IMG/VR virus record: IMGVR_UViG_3300030060_005680
Coordinates: 1 to 50,396 of that record
From: a virus
Length of the DNA: 50,396 nucleotides
Direction: 5' to 3' (one strand)
Under the pieces are notes generated by a model. That model saw nothing but the letters and a program-made list of their open reading frames with translations. It ran no database searches and had not been told where the DNA came from. Shown piece after piece: positions 31,592 through 39,678 of this stretch. The translations under genes and the position numbers were made by a program. Numbering within the stretch: the first letter of the stretch is position 1; each line of letters starts with the position of its first letter.

Positions 31592-31892
31592 TAGCTTTTA
31601 CGTCTTTACCAAATACAATCACACAAGCATTGATACCTCCATTAGCTGGAGCAAGCTCAACAGCATGGACTACTTCTAATACTGGATTGTAGAATATCAT
31701 TCCTATTGTATTGTGTATTGGATCATTGTACTTAAAGACAACTTGTTCGTTTTTATCATCAGTAAACTTTTTTAACATTGCATTTGTTTCCATACATGCT
31801 GCTGGTTTACTGCTCATGTATCCACGATCTTTAGAAAATGCCGCTGTACTAATAAACAATGAGATTAGCACACCAACTAATATTTTATACAC
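31569..31892 (-). CDS. Exported hypothetical protein, 107 aa
   Basis: AAGGAGAA lies before a GTG at 31892 giving a clear signal peptide (MYKILVGVLISLFISTAAFS, cleavage likely after AFS). The mature part has ACMETNAMLKKF and a beta-rich C-terminus. It overlaps the preceding exonuclease gene by 8 nt. The role is unknown; periplasm is expected. Confidence 0.65.
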   Translation of the reverse strand: MYKILVGVLISLFISTAAFSKDRGYMSSKPAACMETNAMLKKFTDDKNEQVVFKYNDPIHNTIGMIFYNPVLEVVHAVELAPANGGINACVIVFGKDVKAITWKSKE

Positions 31893-32544
31893 TGTACTTC
31901 TCCTTATAAAGAGATCTATATTGTTGAAAGAGATTGATATAGTCATCTCTCTTTTCAATAAACAATTGAGGTTCATCTTGTTCTACAGCAATAACAGTTA
32001 CTATTCTTGAGATAGGTATCTTAGTACGTTCTTCAAACATAACTGCATATGCTGCTTCTTGCATAAAGTAATTGTGAATCCAAGACCGCTGCTTTCTTTT
32101 GTTAGCTGTCTTGAAGTCAATGATGGCAGGCTTACCTTTGAATGTACCAATACAATCAACACGACCTGCAGTCTCAAGGTAGTCACTATACAATGGACAT
32201 TCTATTGCATAGACATTTTCTAGGTAAGTATCTAATATAGGCTTGATCTGTTTGAACATAAACAGATTAACTGGTAATACATTCTCAAAGTCTAGTTCTT
32301 TGTTGTTAACATAGTCTTCAACCAACTTATGCACCTTAGTACCTCGTGATGAGGCCTTAGATGATATCTTATTGGCTTGTTCGTTACCAACTCTCTTACG
32401 CCACTTCTTGATACTATCAATAGTGGCTAGACTACACACAGTAGTTACAGAAGGATACTTATTGCCTTCTGGTGTAAGATAAAATCTTTTCTTATCTTCT
32501 GTTATAGTTTCAAGTTCATCAAATTCAACTAATGTGTGCTTAAA
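31885..32544 (-). CDS. PD-(D/E)xK exonuclease (RecB/Cas4/MGME1-like)
   Basis: The YPSVTTV start, GTKVHKLVEDYV, AGRVDCIGTFKGKPAIIDFKTANKRK and MQEAAYAVMFEE segments follow the RecB-type nuclease pattern: H, D, DFK catalytic set with the Q-x3-Y helix. Homologues are common in marine T4-like phages as single-strand exonucleases. It starts at ATG 32544 within the PhoH stop region. It is 219 residues and sits next to PhoH and RNase H in a DNA/RNA-processing group. Confidence 0.8.
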   Translation of the reverse strand, partial: FKHTLVEFDELETITEDKKRFYLTPEGNKYPSVTTVCSLATIDSIKKWRKRVGNEQANKISSKASSRGTKVHKLVEDYVNNKELDFENVLPVNLFMFKQIKPILDTYLENVYAIECPLYSDYLETAGRVDCIGTFKGKPAIIDFKTANKRKQRSWIHNYFMQEAAYAVMFEERTKIPISRIVTVIAVEQDEPQLFIEKRDDYINLFQQYRSLYKEKYSV

Positions 32545-33295
32545 CATACCCAAGGTTGCTCTTTTCAATAATATAGTCCCGGACTATACCGGATCTCACT
32601 ATGTCATCTACTCCAAATTCAAAACTTGCAAATGACTCAATGTTATTTAGTATCTTTTGAAACTGCTTCAAACCATTTTTATCTTGTTCAAGAGTTAAGT
32701 CTGTTTGTCTGTAATCACCGCAGAATATTATCCTACAGTTCTCACCTACTCTGGTAATAAGACTGTCAAGTTCATGGAAGTTCATATTGTTCATTTCATC
32801 CACAACAATAACACAGTTGCGGAATGTTGTACCTCTTACAAAACTAGTAGTGATAAACTCTACCATGTTCTTGTTAGATAGTATATCATATGCATCACCA
32901 CGTCCGTATAACTCACTGGCTATCTGTCTATATGGCTCTGAATAAACTGCAGATTTCTGCTGCCAATTGCCAGGCAAAAACCCCATGTCTCTTGTGGGGA
33001 CTACTGATCTGACTATGAATACTTTCTGAGGTCCATCACCAACAGGATTGTTCTGTATCTCATTCAATGCAAGAAACATTGAAAGGAAGGTCTTTCCTGT
33101 GCCTGCCATACCATGCAACACTAGGTGCTTACCAGACTCATATGCATCCATAACTTGTTCTTGAGTATTAGTTAGATCAAATGCACCTTCAATATCAATA
33201 AGATTGAACTTACCTTGTCGCACTTCATTGTGTTCATCTAATAAGCCATCTTGACGCAGCATACGCTTCTGACGCTTGGTTAATCTACGAGCCAT
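32540..33295 (-). CDS. phoH: PhoH-like ATPase
   Basis: HGMAGTGKTFLSMFLAL is the Walker A of the PhoH domain and VIVVDEMNNMN the Walker B; FCGDYRQTDL is also typical. PhoH-like proteins are common in marine phages as predicted RNA helicase/ATPases, with a role in phosphate stress that is debated. It is 251 residues from ATG 33295. The basic N-terminus (ARRLTKRQKRML) is usual in phage versions. Confidence 0.85.
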   Translation of the reverse strand: MARRLTKRQKRMLRQDGLLDEHNEVRQGKFNLIDIEGAFDLTNTQEQVMDAYESGKHLVLHGMAGTGKTFLSMFLALNEIQNNPVGDGPQKVFIVRSVVPTRDMGFLPGNWQQKSAVYSEPYRQIASELYGRGDAYDILSNKNMVEFITTSFVRGTTFRNCVIVVDEMNNMNFHELDSLITRVGENCRIIFCGDYRQTDLTLEQDKNGLKQFQKILNNIESFASFEFGVDDIVRSGIVRDYIIEKSNLGYV

Positions 33296-33296
33296 A

Positions 33297-33524
33297 TCAG
33301 ATATCAATCGTATTACCGGCGCCAGATCCTTTTTTAACAGTCTTCAGAAGGTCTTTCCATCCTGAGTCTGTCTTGAAGCCTCCAACACCACCAACAATGT
33401 TAGGAGCTGTTATTACTTTTCTTAGATGGGGATGTCGTACTAAGAGCTCTTGGAGCTCTTCCCACTTTACATTCACATCATATGTTTTGTTTGTCTTGGT
33501 GTCTTCAATTGTATAAATGGGCAC
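33297..33524 (-). CDS. Conserved phage protein of FmdB-like start, 75 aa
   Basis: A GTG-started protein reading MPIYTIEDTKTNKTYDVNVKW...; the opening resembles the N-terminal strands of FmdB-type zinc ribbon proteins but there are no cysteines. Related to short phage proteins with ITAPNIVGGVGGFKTDSGWKDLLK. It begins one base into the previous stop (TAGTG). Function unknown. Confidence 0.6.
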   Translation of the reverse strand: MPIYTIEDTKTNKTYDVNVKWEELQELLVRHPHLRKVITAPNIVGGVGGFKTDSGWKDLLKTVKKGSGAGNTIDI

Positions 33525-33694
33525 TAGATTTCGTCTTCCATATCCATAATATATTGCACATCTTTTGTACGAAGAGCTGCATTCACTTTGTTTTTCTTTT
33601 TACGAGCATTGATAGCTTTTTTGAACTTCATAGACTTCTTCTCTTCTCCTTCATCATACTCATACATGAAAGGGGATGATTTGACGGGACTCAT
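33524..33694 (-). CDS. Small basic/acidic hypothetical protein, 56 aa
   Basis: AGGAGG precedes the ATG at 33694. The 56-residue product has a basic centre (FKKAINARKKKNK) flanked by acidic segments (YDEGEEKK, MDMEDEI). It sits between two well-supported minus-strand genes and is joined to the next by TAGTG. Unrecognised. Confidence 0.6.
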   Translation of the reverse strand: MSPVKSSPFMYEYDEGEEKKSMKFKKAINARKKKNKVNAALRTKDVQYIMDMEDEI

Positions 33695-33703
33695 ATTAGC
33701 CTC

Positions 33704-34150
33704 CTATTTTGTTTGGATCTGGGGGAAAGCCTTTTCTACCACACCAGTGGAAACACCTTTGATTGCTCCACTTTTCATTTCTAAAACTAACTTAGCATCC
33801 TTGGGGGCTACAGTTTCAAGGAGCTGTATAAACACTACCTCTCTTTTTGCTGGTTTGATATTTTCTAGTACATTACCATCAACTGAAATGAAGTACTTCA
33901 TCATTCTCATCTTGCCTATCAAGGCACCTTCGAGATCTGTTCCTTCACCATCTTCATTCACACCTTCAGCTGGTTTATATGGAGGCTCACCTTCTGGGAG
34001 CAACCATTTGATACCAGGATTGTATGTCAGTTGTAGTAAGTCGATTAGTGCTGTAGATTCATTTTCTTTTAGAATCTCAGCTTTTATTTTAACGTTTTTA
34101 GATTTCCTAACTTCGTCAATTATCTCATACAGAGCTTTAGTATAAGCCAT
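33704..34150 (-). CDS. DUF6433-type phage protein
   Basis: The sequence (AYTKALYEIIDEVRKSKN ... NPGIKWLLPEGEPPYKP) follows a family of unknown role found in T4-like phages. It begins as TAATG at the end of the RNase H gene, with GGTGA before it. At 148 residues it is complete. The family name is from memory and should be treated as tentative. Confidence 0.5.
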   Translation of the reverse strand: MAYTKALYEIIDEVRKSKNVKIKAEILKENESTALIDLLQLTYNPGIKWLLPEGEPPYKPAEGVNEDGEGTDLEGALIGKMRMMKYFISVDGNVLENIKPAKREVVFIQLLETVAPKDAKLVLEMKSGAIKGVSTGVVEKAFPQIQTK

Positions 34151-35025
34151 TAAAAATCACCTATGTTTTCCATTAATCCTTTAAGTTTCTTGTTGAGGAA
34201 ATATGTATAGAGCTGATCTCGTTTTGGTTCAAATTCCTCATTGTATTGTTTCTTCACTTCATCTTTAATATAGTCTGGAACAAGAGACAAGTCAACGAGT
34301 CGTCTATTCCTGTTCCAATTAGTTAAATGATCAGTATGATAGTTCTCTATTTCTTCAATATTTCTCATATCAATAAAAGTATTTAGTACTTTTGAACGCA
34401 ATGGCTTTTGTCTACCATTGATAAAGCAATCGTCCTTAGATAAGATGTTTGGTATACCATCACCTCGGTCACCCTTGGCAATATGTTCAATCAAATACTT
34501 CTCAGGGTTATCATGCTTGATCCAACGCTTACGTACTGGGTCATACTGACTCACATTACTGTACTTGTGAAGCTGTATAAAGTCTTTGTCACCAGACATA
34601 ATCAACACTGGCTTAGAATGACCATTCATAAGATGAGAACCCTCAATGTCATGAATGATTGTAGCTATGAGATCATCTGCCTCAGCAGACTCAACTTGTA
34701 TGACTTTATATGGAAAGTACTCTCTTATCTCTTCTCTGATAGCATTCAAACACGAGAATAGATTGCTCCAATCAAGATCAGATTCGTTTCTTGCTTTCTT
34801 ACGATTGGCTTTGTAATATGGGTATACCTTCTTACGCCAGAAGTTTTTATCATCGCAGCATATTACCAACTCACCATATTGTTCTGTGAATTTGTTTCTG
34901 TATCCTCTGAGAGAATTCAGAACCATATGTCTAACTAGGTCTTCATTAAGTTCCACGTTATGGTGACTTCCTATCTGTGCCATCAGATTAGAAATCATCA
35001 CTTGGTTCATATCAACTAAAATCAT
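34150..35025 (-). CDS. rnh: RNase H (T4 Rnh-like 5'-3' exonuclease)
   Basis: The FEN-fold acidic residues are clear: MILVDMNQVM at the N-terminus, ESAEADDLIAT about halfway and MSGDKDFIQL thereafter, with KGDRGDGIPN (helix-hairpin-helix region) near the C-terminal third. T4 Rnh removes RNA primers from lagging-strand fragments and works with gp32, which is also in this window. At 291 residues it is close to T4's 305. AAGGAA lies before the ATG. Confidence 0.85.
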   Translation of the reverse strand: MILVDMNQVMISNLMAQIGSHHNVELNEDLVRHMVLNSLRGYRNKFTEQYGELVICCDDKNFWRKKVYPYYKANRKKARNESDLDWSNLFSCLNAIREEIREYFPYKVIQVESAEADDLIATIIHDIEGSHLMNGHSKPVLIMSGDKDFIQLHKYSNVSQYDPVRKRWIKHDNPEKYLIEHIAKGDRGDGIPNILSKDDCFINGRQKPLRSKVLNTFIDMRNIEEIENYHTDHLTNWNRNRRLVDLSLVPDYIKDEVKKQYNEEFEPKRDQLYTYFLNKKLKGLMENIGDF

Positions 35026-35040
35026 AACTATTCCTTTGTG

Positions 35041-35382
35041 TTAGCCATCCTCTTCATCAAAATCTTCAAAGCTGATATCAGCATCTTTTAAGTTAATGAT
35101 GTTTTGAGCAAACTCTTGTAGAGGATGTTTTTGCTCAAGAGATCTGCACATTGCAGACTTAATAGCTTCACTGATTAATACAAGATCATATTTTATATCA
35201 GTGCTGCTTCGAAGGTCAAACCCATGCGTTTCTAGTGATCTGAATACATCAAAAGCAAAGTCAGTAGCATGGTCTTGTATAAACTTAGTTCTTATAGCTT
35301 CCGCATGAGCCTTGAGTTCTGCTTCATTTTGCGGAGGACGTAAACCAACTTTGTGTGTGGGAAACGCAATTACATTCGACAT
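35041..35382 (-). CDS. Hypothetical T4-like protein, 113 aa
   Basis: A helical acidic protein starting MSNVIAFPTHKVGLRPP; the IAFP opening and an EED tail recall small marine T4-like phage proteins of unknown function. It precedes RNase H in the same operon. A weak GGG lies before the ATG. Confidence 0.6.
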   Translation of the reverse strand: MSNVIAFPTHKVGLRPPQNEAELKAHAEAIRTKFIQDHATDFAFDVFRSLETHGFDLRSSTDIKYDLVLISEAIKSAMCRSLEQKHPLQEFAQNIINLKDADISFEDFDEEDG

Positions 35383-35409
35383 ATATAGCCCTCTAACATT
35401 GTTTACTTG

Positions 35410-36036
35410 TTATTTAGGCTTCTTTCGTGCCTTAGTTTTTCTCTTTACCTTTGTTTTTGTTTTAGGCTTTACGTCATCAAACTCAGGTATACCATAGTAC
35501 TCATCATTCATTTCTTGTGTCCATAGACCAATGTCTTGATACCATGTACCTACTTGACGTTTAACCATACCAATAAATGGATCAGCAGGATGCCAATGAT
35601 ATGCATTTACTCTTACAATACTATTGATTCTGCCTTCCATATTCTCACCCCACCTATAGTCCAACCATACTCCAGTACGGAGATATGATTGCATATTGTG
35701 GACATAGGTTTCGAGAATATTAACCTCATTGTTTAGCTCTCTGTTCTTTTCATTGAGCTTGAGGCTTGCTTTTGCAGCTGCTAGTCTTTCTTGATTAGAT
35801 CTGATCCACTTTCTGACAGTAGTTACATTAACTGGATCTTTATCGTCTCTGCTTACAGAGGGATGTACAGATTTATGTTCAGAAGGACCTTTAGCTGCTC
35901 TAGCCTTAGCTAAACGCTCAACACGTTCAGCTTTTTGCTCAGGAGTTAGTGGCTTCCTGATCTTGCGAATCTTCTTCTTGGGTGCCCCATCCTTTGGCAA
36001 TGCTCGTGTCGATCTCTTTGCTAGTCGCATCTTCAT
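35410..36036 (-). CDS. Basic conserved phage protein, 208 aa
   Basis: The N-terminal RKPLTPEQKAERVERLAKARAAKGPSE segment is a pattern I associate with T4-like phage proteins, followed by a helical core with W residues (RTGVWLDYRWGENMEGR) and a Lys-rich tail. It overlaps the upstream gene by 98 nt, an unusually long overlap, but the conserved segment lies just past the overlap so the start must be near here. Possibly a nucleic-acid-associated protein. Confidence 0.6.
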   Translation of the reverse strand: MKMRLAKRSTRALPKDGAPKKKIRKIRKPLTPEQKAERVERLAKARAAKGPSEHKSVHPSVSRDDKDPVNVTTVRKWIRSNQERLAAAKASLKLNEKNRELNNEVNILETYVHNMQSYLRTGVWLDYRWGENMEGRINSIVRVNAYHWHPADPFIGMVKRQVGTWYQDIGLWTQEMNDEYYGIPEFDDVKPKTKTKVKRKTKARKKPK

Positions 36037-36196
36037 CTCGCTGTAAATGTTGTGTCCATTGGAAGAAGTCCATCTTGGCTTCTTCTGGGGTCATGTCAAA
36101 TCTATGTTCTAAGTGCTTAGGCGCTTCAAACATATTTACCTTCCCGGATGCTCTTAACTGATCCAGGAAGACAAATACTTCATTTCTTGATACCAT
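35939..36196 (-). CDS. Hypothetical protein, 85 aa
   Basis: GGAG 8 nt before the ATG supports the start. The protein is helical and acidic at its C-terminus (EEDSQDQEATNS), and the last 32 codons overlap the next gene in another frame. Unrecognised. Confidence 0.6.
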   Translation of the reverse strand: MVSRNEVFVFLDQLRASGKVNMFEAPKHLEHRFDMTPEEAKMDFFQWTQHLQRDEDATSKEIDTSIAKGWGTQEEDSQDQEATNS

Positions 36197-36205
36197 TATG
36201 TACTC

Positions 36206-36352
36206 CTAAGTGAAAGGGAATGTTACTATATTTATAACACCTTCCATAGCGAATTGAGCCAAGTCAACTGTGGTACCTATGATACCATATGCTGCCATGA
36301 ATGCTAAAGGAAGTGCAAACATCACTCCACTAACTACTAATACAGTTTCCAT
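36206..36352 (-). CDS. Small membrane protein, 48 aa
   Basis: A TAATG junction with the gene before it starts a 48-residue hydrophobic protein (VLVVSGVMFALPLAFMAAYGIIG ...), with one or two membrane segments. The coupling and membrane character support it. Function unknown. Confidence 0.55.
   Translation of the reverse strand: METVLVVSGVMFALPLAFMAAYGIIGTTVDLAQFAMEGVINIVTFPFT
36229..36236 (-). promoter_or_regulatory. Possible late promoter TATAAATA (minus strand)
   Basis: On the minus strand TATAAATA lies 33 nt before the 36196 gene, inside the small membrane gene. Such 8-mers are expected several times by chance in 50 kb of AT-rich DNA, so this is weak. Confidence 0.3.
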
Positions 36353-36669
36353 TATTTCATACTCCATTTTCCATTTTCATAACACATTGCACCCTCAGTA
36401 TCAGGAATAGACCTGCAAAACTTCTCATCAAAGTTTAGTTTTAATCCATTCTTTCTGATATCCTCGAAGCGCGCTTGTTGATGTTGCCTAGTCTTATAAA
36501 GATCAATCAATTCCGTCTTATTGACAACGGTCTTGCATGATATCATTTTACAAAAGATAGATCCACCAACTACACTAGCGGCAATAGAGATCGGCTCAAT
36601 GGCTTGAGCCGGACTCACCATAATACTACTGGCCAGTATAAGACTTAATGATAGTTTGTTGTTCATCAT
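36352..36669 (-). CDS. Exported hypothetical protein, 105 aa
   Basis: AAGGAGAAGA before the ATG at 36669 gives a clear signal peptide (MMNNKLSLSLILASSIMVSPAQA). The mature part has CKMISCK and CRSIPDTEGAMC, four cysteines that could form two disulphides. It overlaps the LPP20-like gene by 44 nt. Periplasmic, role unknown. Confidence 0.65.
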   Translation of the reverse strand: MMNNKLSLSLILASSIMVSPAQAIEPISIAASVVGGSIFCKMISCKTVVNKTELIDLYKTRQHQQARFEDIRKNGLKLNFDEKFCRSIPDTEGAMCYENGKWSMK

Positions 36670-37291
36670 TCTTCTCCTTCTTGGATGCAGCAACATTGTT
36701 ATCTAACTCTTTAAATGCAGAGTTTGATCGTAGCTTAGCCATAAGCATCCTATCTTTCTTGAGACGATTCATGAGAACTTTACTAGCTTCCTCATTATTA
36801 TACCTCAGTAGTACATAAGATCGGAATTGATTACCAGCAGACTGTACAACATTCTCAACTACATTGTAGCCAGAGACATCAGTATCAGCAACTAGATTCT
36901 TAGTCACTCTTTCAAGCTCATTTATCACTGAGGTGTCTACAGCTGTAGAACCAACCTTAGCAATAAAGTTTTTAGTCTGAGATCTCAACTGACTCTGAAA
37001 CCTATCAGCCAGAGTAGTCTTAGCCATTAGTATAGCCATATCAACAGACAATTGTAGATCTGGTGTAGCAGAAGTACCTACAGCATATATACTATCTTCA
37101 GACTTAGGCATTTTTAGATACCAATCAGGAATCTTATCAACCTGTTCCTTATTAGCTTTCACATTATATGCATACAGAGCTTTAGCTCCATAAGGCGGTG
37201 TATCTTCCAAACTAGATATGTTTGTAGATCCACAAGCAGTTAAGCCTAACAGACCCAACCCAGTTACACCAATCTTAATCGACCTATTCAT
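36626..37291 (-). CDS. LPP20-like lipoprotein
   Basis: The N-terminus ends in a lipobox (LGLLGLTACG), so lipid attachment at Cys20 is predicted. IPDWYLKMPKSEDSIYAVGTS is the LPP20-type domain, a fold also found in envelope and curli-linked proteins. It stands in a group of four exported or membrane proteins, an unusual amount of envelope-directed coding in a phage. Function here unknown. Confidence 0.75.
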   Translation of the reverse strand: MNRSIKIGVTGLGLLGLTACGSTNISSLEDTPPYGAKALYAYNVKANKEQVDKIPDWYLKMPKSEDSIYAVGTSATPDLQLSVDMAILMAKTTLADRFQSQLRSQTKNFIAKVGSTAVDTSVINELERVTKNLVADTDVSGYNVVENVVQSAGNQFRSYVLLRYNNEEASKVLMNRLKKDRMLMAKLRSNSAFKELDNNVAASKKEKNDEQQTIIKSYTGQ

Positions 37292-37728
37292 TATGAACTC
37301 CCTTCACGCAGGCCTTTGAAAAATCCTCTAAAGAACGCCTTAGTGTTCCATCGAGGTACTCGCTTACCTTTATAGTCTATCAAAAGCGGATCTTTGTCAA
37401 CAGGTCCTAATAATACTACTTTCTGTACTGGTTCCACAGGAGCAGCCTTAGGTACCTTAGCAACTACAACAGGCTTTTGACGTTCTTCAATGTAGTCGAG
37501 TCTATTTTGGACTTCTCGCAATGTTGATTCTAGCTTTCTTGTTCTTTCAAGAGCATTAGCATCAAAACCACAGTCCGCAGTGATCTTGCTAGTGAGAATC
37601 TCCTTACCATTCTTGTCTGTTGTGACAGTGGTAGTTTTTCTCACATTACAAGGATCAGGTCCAGCAGCCATTGCTCCAGTGCTCATCAGAGCAACTGAAG
37701 CGGCTACTAGAACAATTTTAGGAAGCAT
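37291..37728 (-). CDS. Exported coiled-coil protein, 145 aa
   Basis: A signal peptide (MLPKIVLVAASVALMSTGAMA) is followed by a cysteine pair (DPCNVRK, TADCGF), a likely coiled coil (TRKLESTLREVQNRLDYIEER) and a proline/valine linker (PVVVAKVPKAAPVEP). It starts at ATG 37728, 11 nt inside the DUF932 gene. Probably a periplasmic partner of the neighbouring lipoprotein. Confidence 0.65.
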   Translation of the reverse strand: MLPKIVLVAASVALMSTGAMAAGPDPCNVRKTTTVTTDKNGKEILTSKITADCGFDANALERTRKLESTLREVQNRLDYIEERQKPVVVAKVPKAAPVEPVQKVVLLGPVDKDPLLIDYKGKRVPRWNTKAFFRGFFKGLREGSS

Positions 37729-38668
37729 ATTCAAGAGCTTTCTCTAAAGCACGAGTCTTTAGCTGCTTGTTAGATCCGTAGAAGTTAGAGATCAAACGAG
37801 ACTCTTGAGACTTACCAATCTCATGATCGACTAAGTAAGTAGCAGCATTAAGAGCCTGCCACCATGTACCTTTAGCATATTCTGCTCCAGGCTGTGTCTC
37901 AAGTACTTCAAAAGCTCTCAAAGCATTCTTAGAAGACTTCTTATCTTCTGTCTTCTTAGAGTAGCCAGGGAACACTTCATCGAAGTAGTCTGCTACAATT
38001 TCATCCTTGTAAGACTTGGTTCCTAAGAACTGAGCCATTTCTTTGAAGGACTGCATCTTATCAGCAGCTAGACCAAGAAGTTCTTTAGCTAGATCAGGAT
38101 CAAAAGCACGACGATGATTGAATCGAACCTTATTCTTAGAAGGACCTTGTAGTGCAACATTGATAGTATTGTTACATACAACCCTTGTAAGAGTCTGTTG
38201 GATATCAATTCCACGACCATAAATGTGTGGGTTAGAGAATAGTAGATATCCTTCGACGGAATCACCACCGAACAACTCAAAGGTATCAGTCATCTTAGCC
38301 AAAGCCCAGACCCACTGTCCACCTTTCAATGAACCAGCAGTTTCCATTCTCATGGCTCCAACTTCACAGAACTCATTGAAGAACTCGAAAGCCTCAGAAT
38401 TCTGTACTGGATTCCAATCACCAGTGATGATCGTAAGAGGCTTTCCATCAGTCTCACGAATCAACATATTATGACCAGAAAAGATTTTCTCGCCGTTGAA
38501 CTCAGCTGACACTGGACGCTCAACAACATCCCAATCAAGACCAGCAGCTTTTTGGAACTCTGCAGGACTAAGATTCTCTTCAACCTTAACACCTAGACCA
38601 TGCCATGGAACTTCTCCAGTGTAGGCCATTTGTGCTTCGCCATTTACTACTTCTAAATTATGTGACAT
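37718..38668 (-). CDS. DUF932 family protein
   Basis: Segments PWHGLG, NPVQNSEAFEFF and ITGDW match the phage/plasmid DUF932 (TIGR03299) family; homologues are widespread in phages with unknown function, possibly nucleic-acid linked. At 316 residues it is the expected size. TAGGAG precedes the ATG, with a TTGACC promoter further upstream (38700-38727). It is the first gene of the minus-strand operon. Confidence 0.8.
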   Translation of the reverse strand: MSHNLEVVNGEAQMAYTGEVPWHGLGVKVEENLSPAEFQKAAGLDWDVVERPVSAEFNGEKIFSGHNMLIRETDGKPLTIITGDWNPVQNSEAFEFFNEFCEVGAMRMETAGSLKGGQWVWALAKMTDTFELFGGDSVEGYLLFSNPHIYGRGIDIQQTLTRVVCNNTINVALQGPSKNKVRFNHRRAFDPDLAKELLGLAADKMQSFKEMAQFLGTKSYKDEIVADYFDEVFPGYSKKTEDKKSSKNALRAFEVLETQPGAEYAKGTWWQALNAATYLVDHEIGKSQESRLISNFYGSNKQLKTRALEKALEYAS

Positions 38669-38699
38669 TTAAGTCTCCTATCTGTGTTTTCATTCTCTT

Positions 38700-38727
38700 A
38701 TTATACACGTTATTCACTTTCGGTCAA
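38700..38727 (-). promoter_or_regulatory. Promoter TTGACC-N16-TATAAT (minus strand)
   Basis: On the minus strand TTGACC (38722-38727) and TATAAT (38700-38705) are 16 bp apart, upstream of the DUF932 operon. Confidence 0.7.
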
Positions 38728-38736
38728 CAGCTAAAT

Positions 38737-39147
38737 CTACTCCCTCCATTCTTTTTCAAATACTTCAAGAAGAGCAGCATTGCACTCCTTACCATAATCG
38801 GTAAAGAGAACACCGTGCTCCCAGAAGAAGTGCTCGATGTCTTGTGAATGGTCGATTTGACGACCATCCTGAATCAACCACCTAAGAGCGGTGATCTCAT
38901 CACCAGCACCATTCTCAATGGTGCGAGCAATAAGCCGCTTGAACTCAACAAGCTGCTGAGCTTCATGGTCAGCAGCAGCTTGGTCTGCCTCTTCCATCTC
39001 AGCAATGAGACCATCCCAGATGGCTTGCTTGCCATCATTGTCGGCATTGTCCCACTTATCGCAGAACCAGTTACCAGGACGAGGACGAAATCCTCGTGCT
39101 TCTTTGTGAAGGTCTGAAATAATGGTCTCATCAAATGTATATGTCAT
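38737..39147 (-). CDS. Hypothetical early protein, 136 aa
   Basis: An acidic protein with several Trp, helical (ADQAAADHEAQQLVEFKRLI). The ATG at 39147 has GAGGAGAG before it and a TTGACC promoter upstream. Its codons are G+C-rich like those of 791-1129. Unrecognised; host-directed early function is possible. Confidence 0.65.
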   Translation of the reverse strand: MTYTFDETIISDLHKEARGFRPRPGNWFCDKWDNADNDGKQAIWDGLIAEMEEADQAAADHEAQQLVEFKRLIARTIENGAGDEITALRWLIQDGRQIDHSQDIEHFFWEHGVLFTDYGKECNAALLEVFEKEWRE

Positions 39148-39171
39148 ATCTGCTCTCCTCATTATTAATAT

Positions 39172-39200
39172 AGTATACTACCGTTTATCAAAAAGGTCAA
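39172..39200 (-). promoter_or_regulatory. Divergent early promoter, TTGACC-N17-TATACT (minus)
   Basis: On the minus strand TTGACC (39195-39200) is 17 bp from TATACT (39172-39177). It is back to back with the plus-strand promoter at 39245, separated by about 45 bp of A/T tracts. Confidence 0.75.
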
Positions 39201-39244
39201 CACTAAAAAACAATTATTTTAAAAAAAGTTTTTGAAAAAAGTTG

Positions 39245-39273
39245 TTGACCCTGTTTCGTTTTTGATGTATACT
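39245..39273 (+). promoter_or_regulatory. Divergent early promoter, TTGACC-N17-TATACT (plus)
   Basis: TTGACC (39245-39250), spacer 17, TATACT (39268-39273), then AAGGTAT; nearly identical to the promoter at 7429. Confidence 0.8.
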
Positions 39274-39293
39274 AAGGTATGAGAGGAAAACAA

Positions 39294-39443
39294 ATGAAAT
39301 ACAACTTCGAAGATCACTATGAAATTCCACATACTTTAGCTAGTTACGTAGTAATGTGTGCGGATGCGCATTCTATTCATCAGATTCCACTAGATGATAT
39401 CAATGAGTTCTTAAATGAGATGGAGGAGCATTTCTATGAGTAA
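39294..39443 (+). CDS. Small acidic hypothetical protein, 49 aa
   Basis: GAGAGG precedes the ATG. The 49-residue product is acidic and contains several His, ending NEMEEHFYE. It is the first gene behind the divergent early promoter and overlaps the next one. Unrecognised. Confidence 0.6.
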   Translation: MKYNFEDHYEIPHTLASYVVMCADAHSIHQIPLDDINEFLNEMEEHFYE

Positions 39444-39678
39444 ACGACCTTTAGAGTTCAAAATCACCGTTCTTGCAATGTATGAGAACAACTATATCAC
39501 TGCAAAGCAGGCTTTCAGAATTGCTTGTACAAAGTTCAATCAGAAGCCGTCTGGATGCATGACTAAATACGCTGGAAGCTATATTAGAGACTACCAGAAC
39601 GAGATCAAAGCAAAATTGTTCGATAAAGATGGCCGAACAATGCTGCTATGTAAAGAGAATGGATTATATGGGTTTTAA
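39436..39678 (+). CDS. Hypothetical protein, 80 aa
   Basis: GGAGG precedes the ATG at 39436. A basic helical protein (KRPLEFKITVLAMYENNYITAKQAFRIACTKF), perhaps helix-turn-helix-like; not recognised. Overlaps both neighbours by a few bases. Confidence 0.6.
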   Translation: MSKRPLEFKITVLAMYENNYITAKQAFRIACTKFNQKPSGCMTKYAGSYIRDYQNEIKAKLFDKDGRTMLLCKENGLYGF

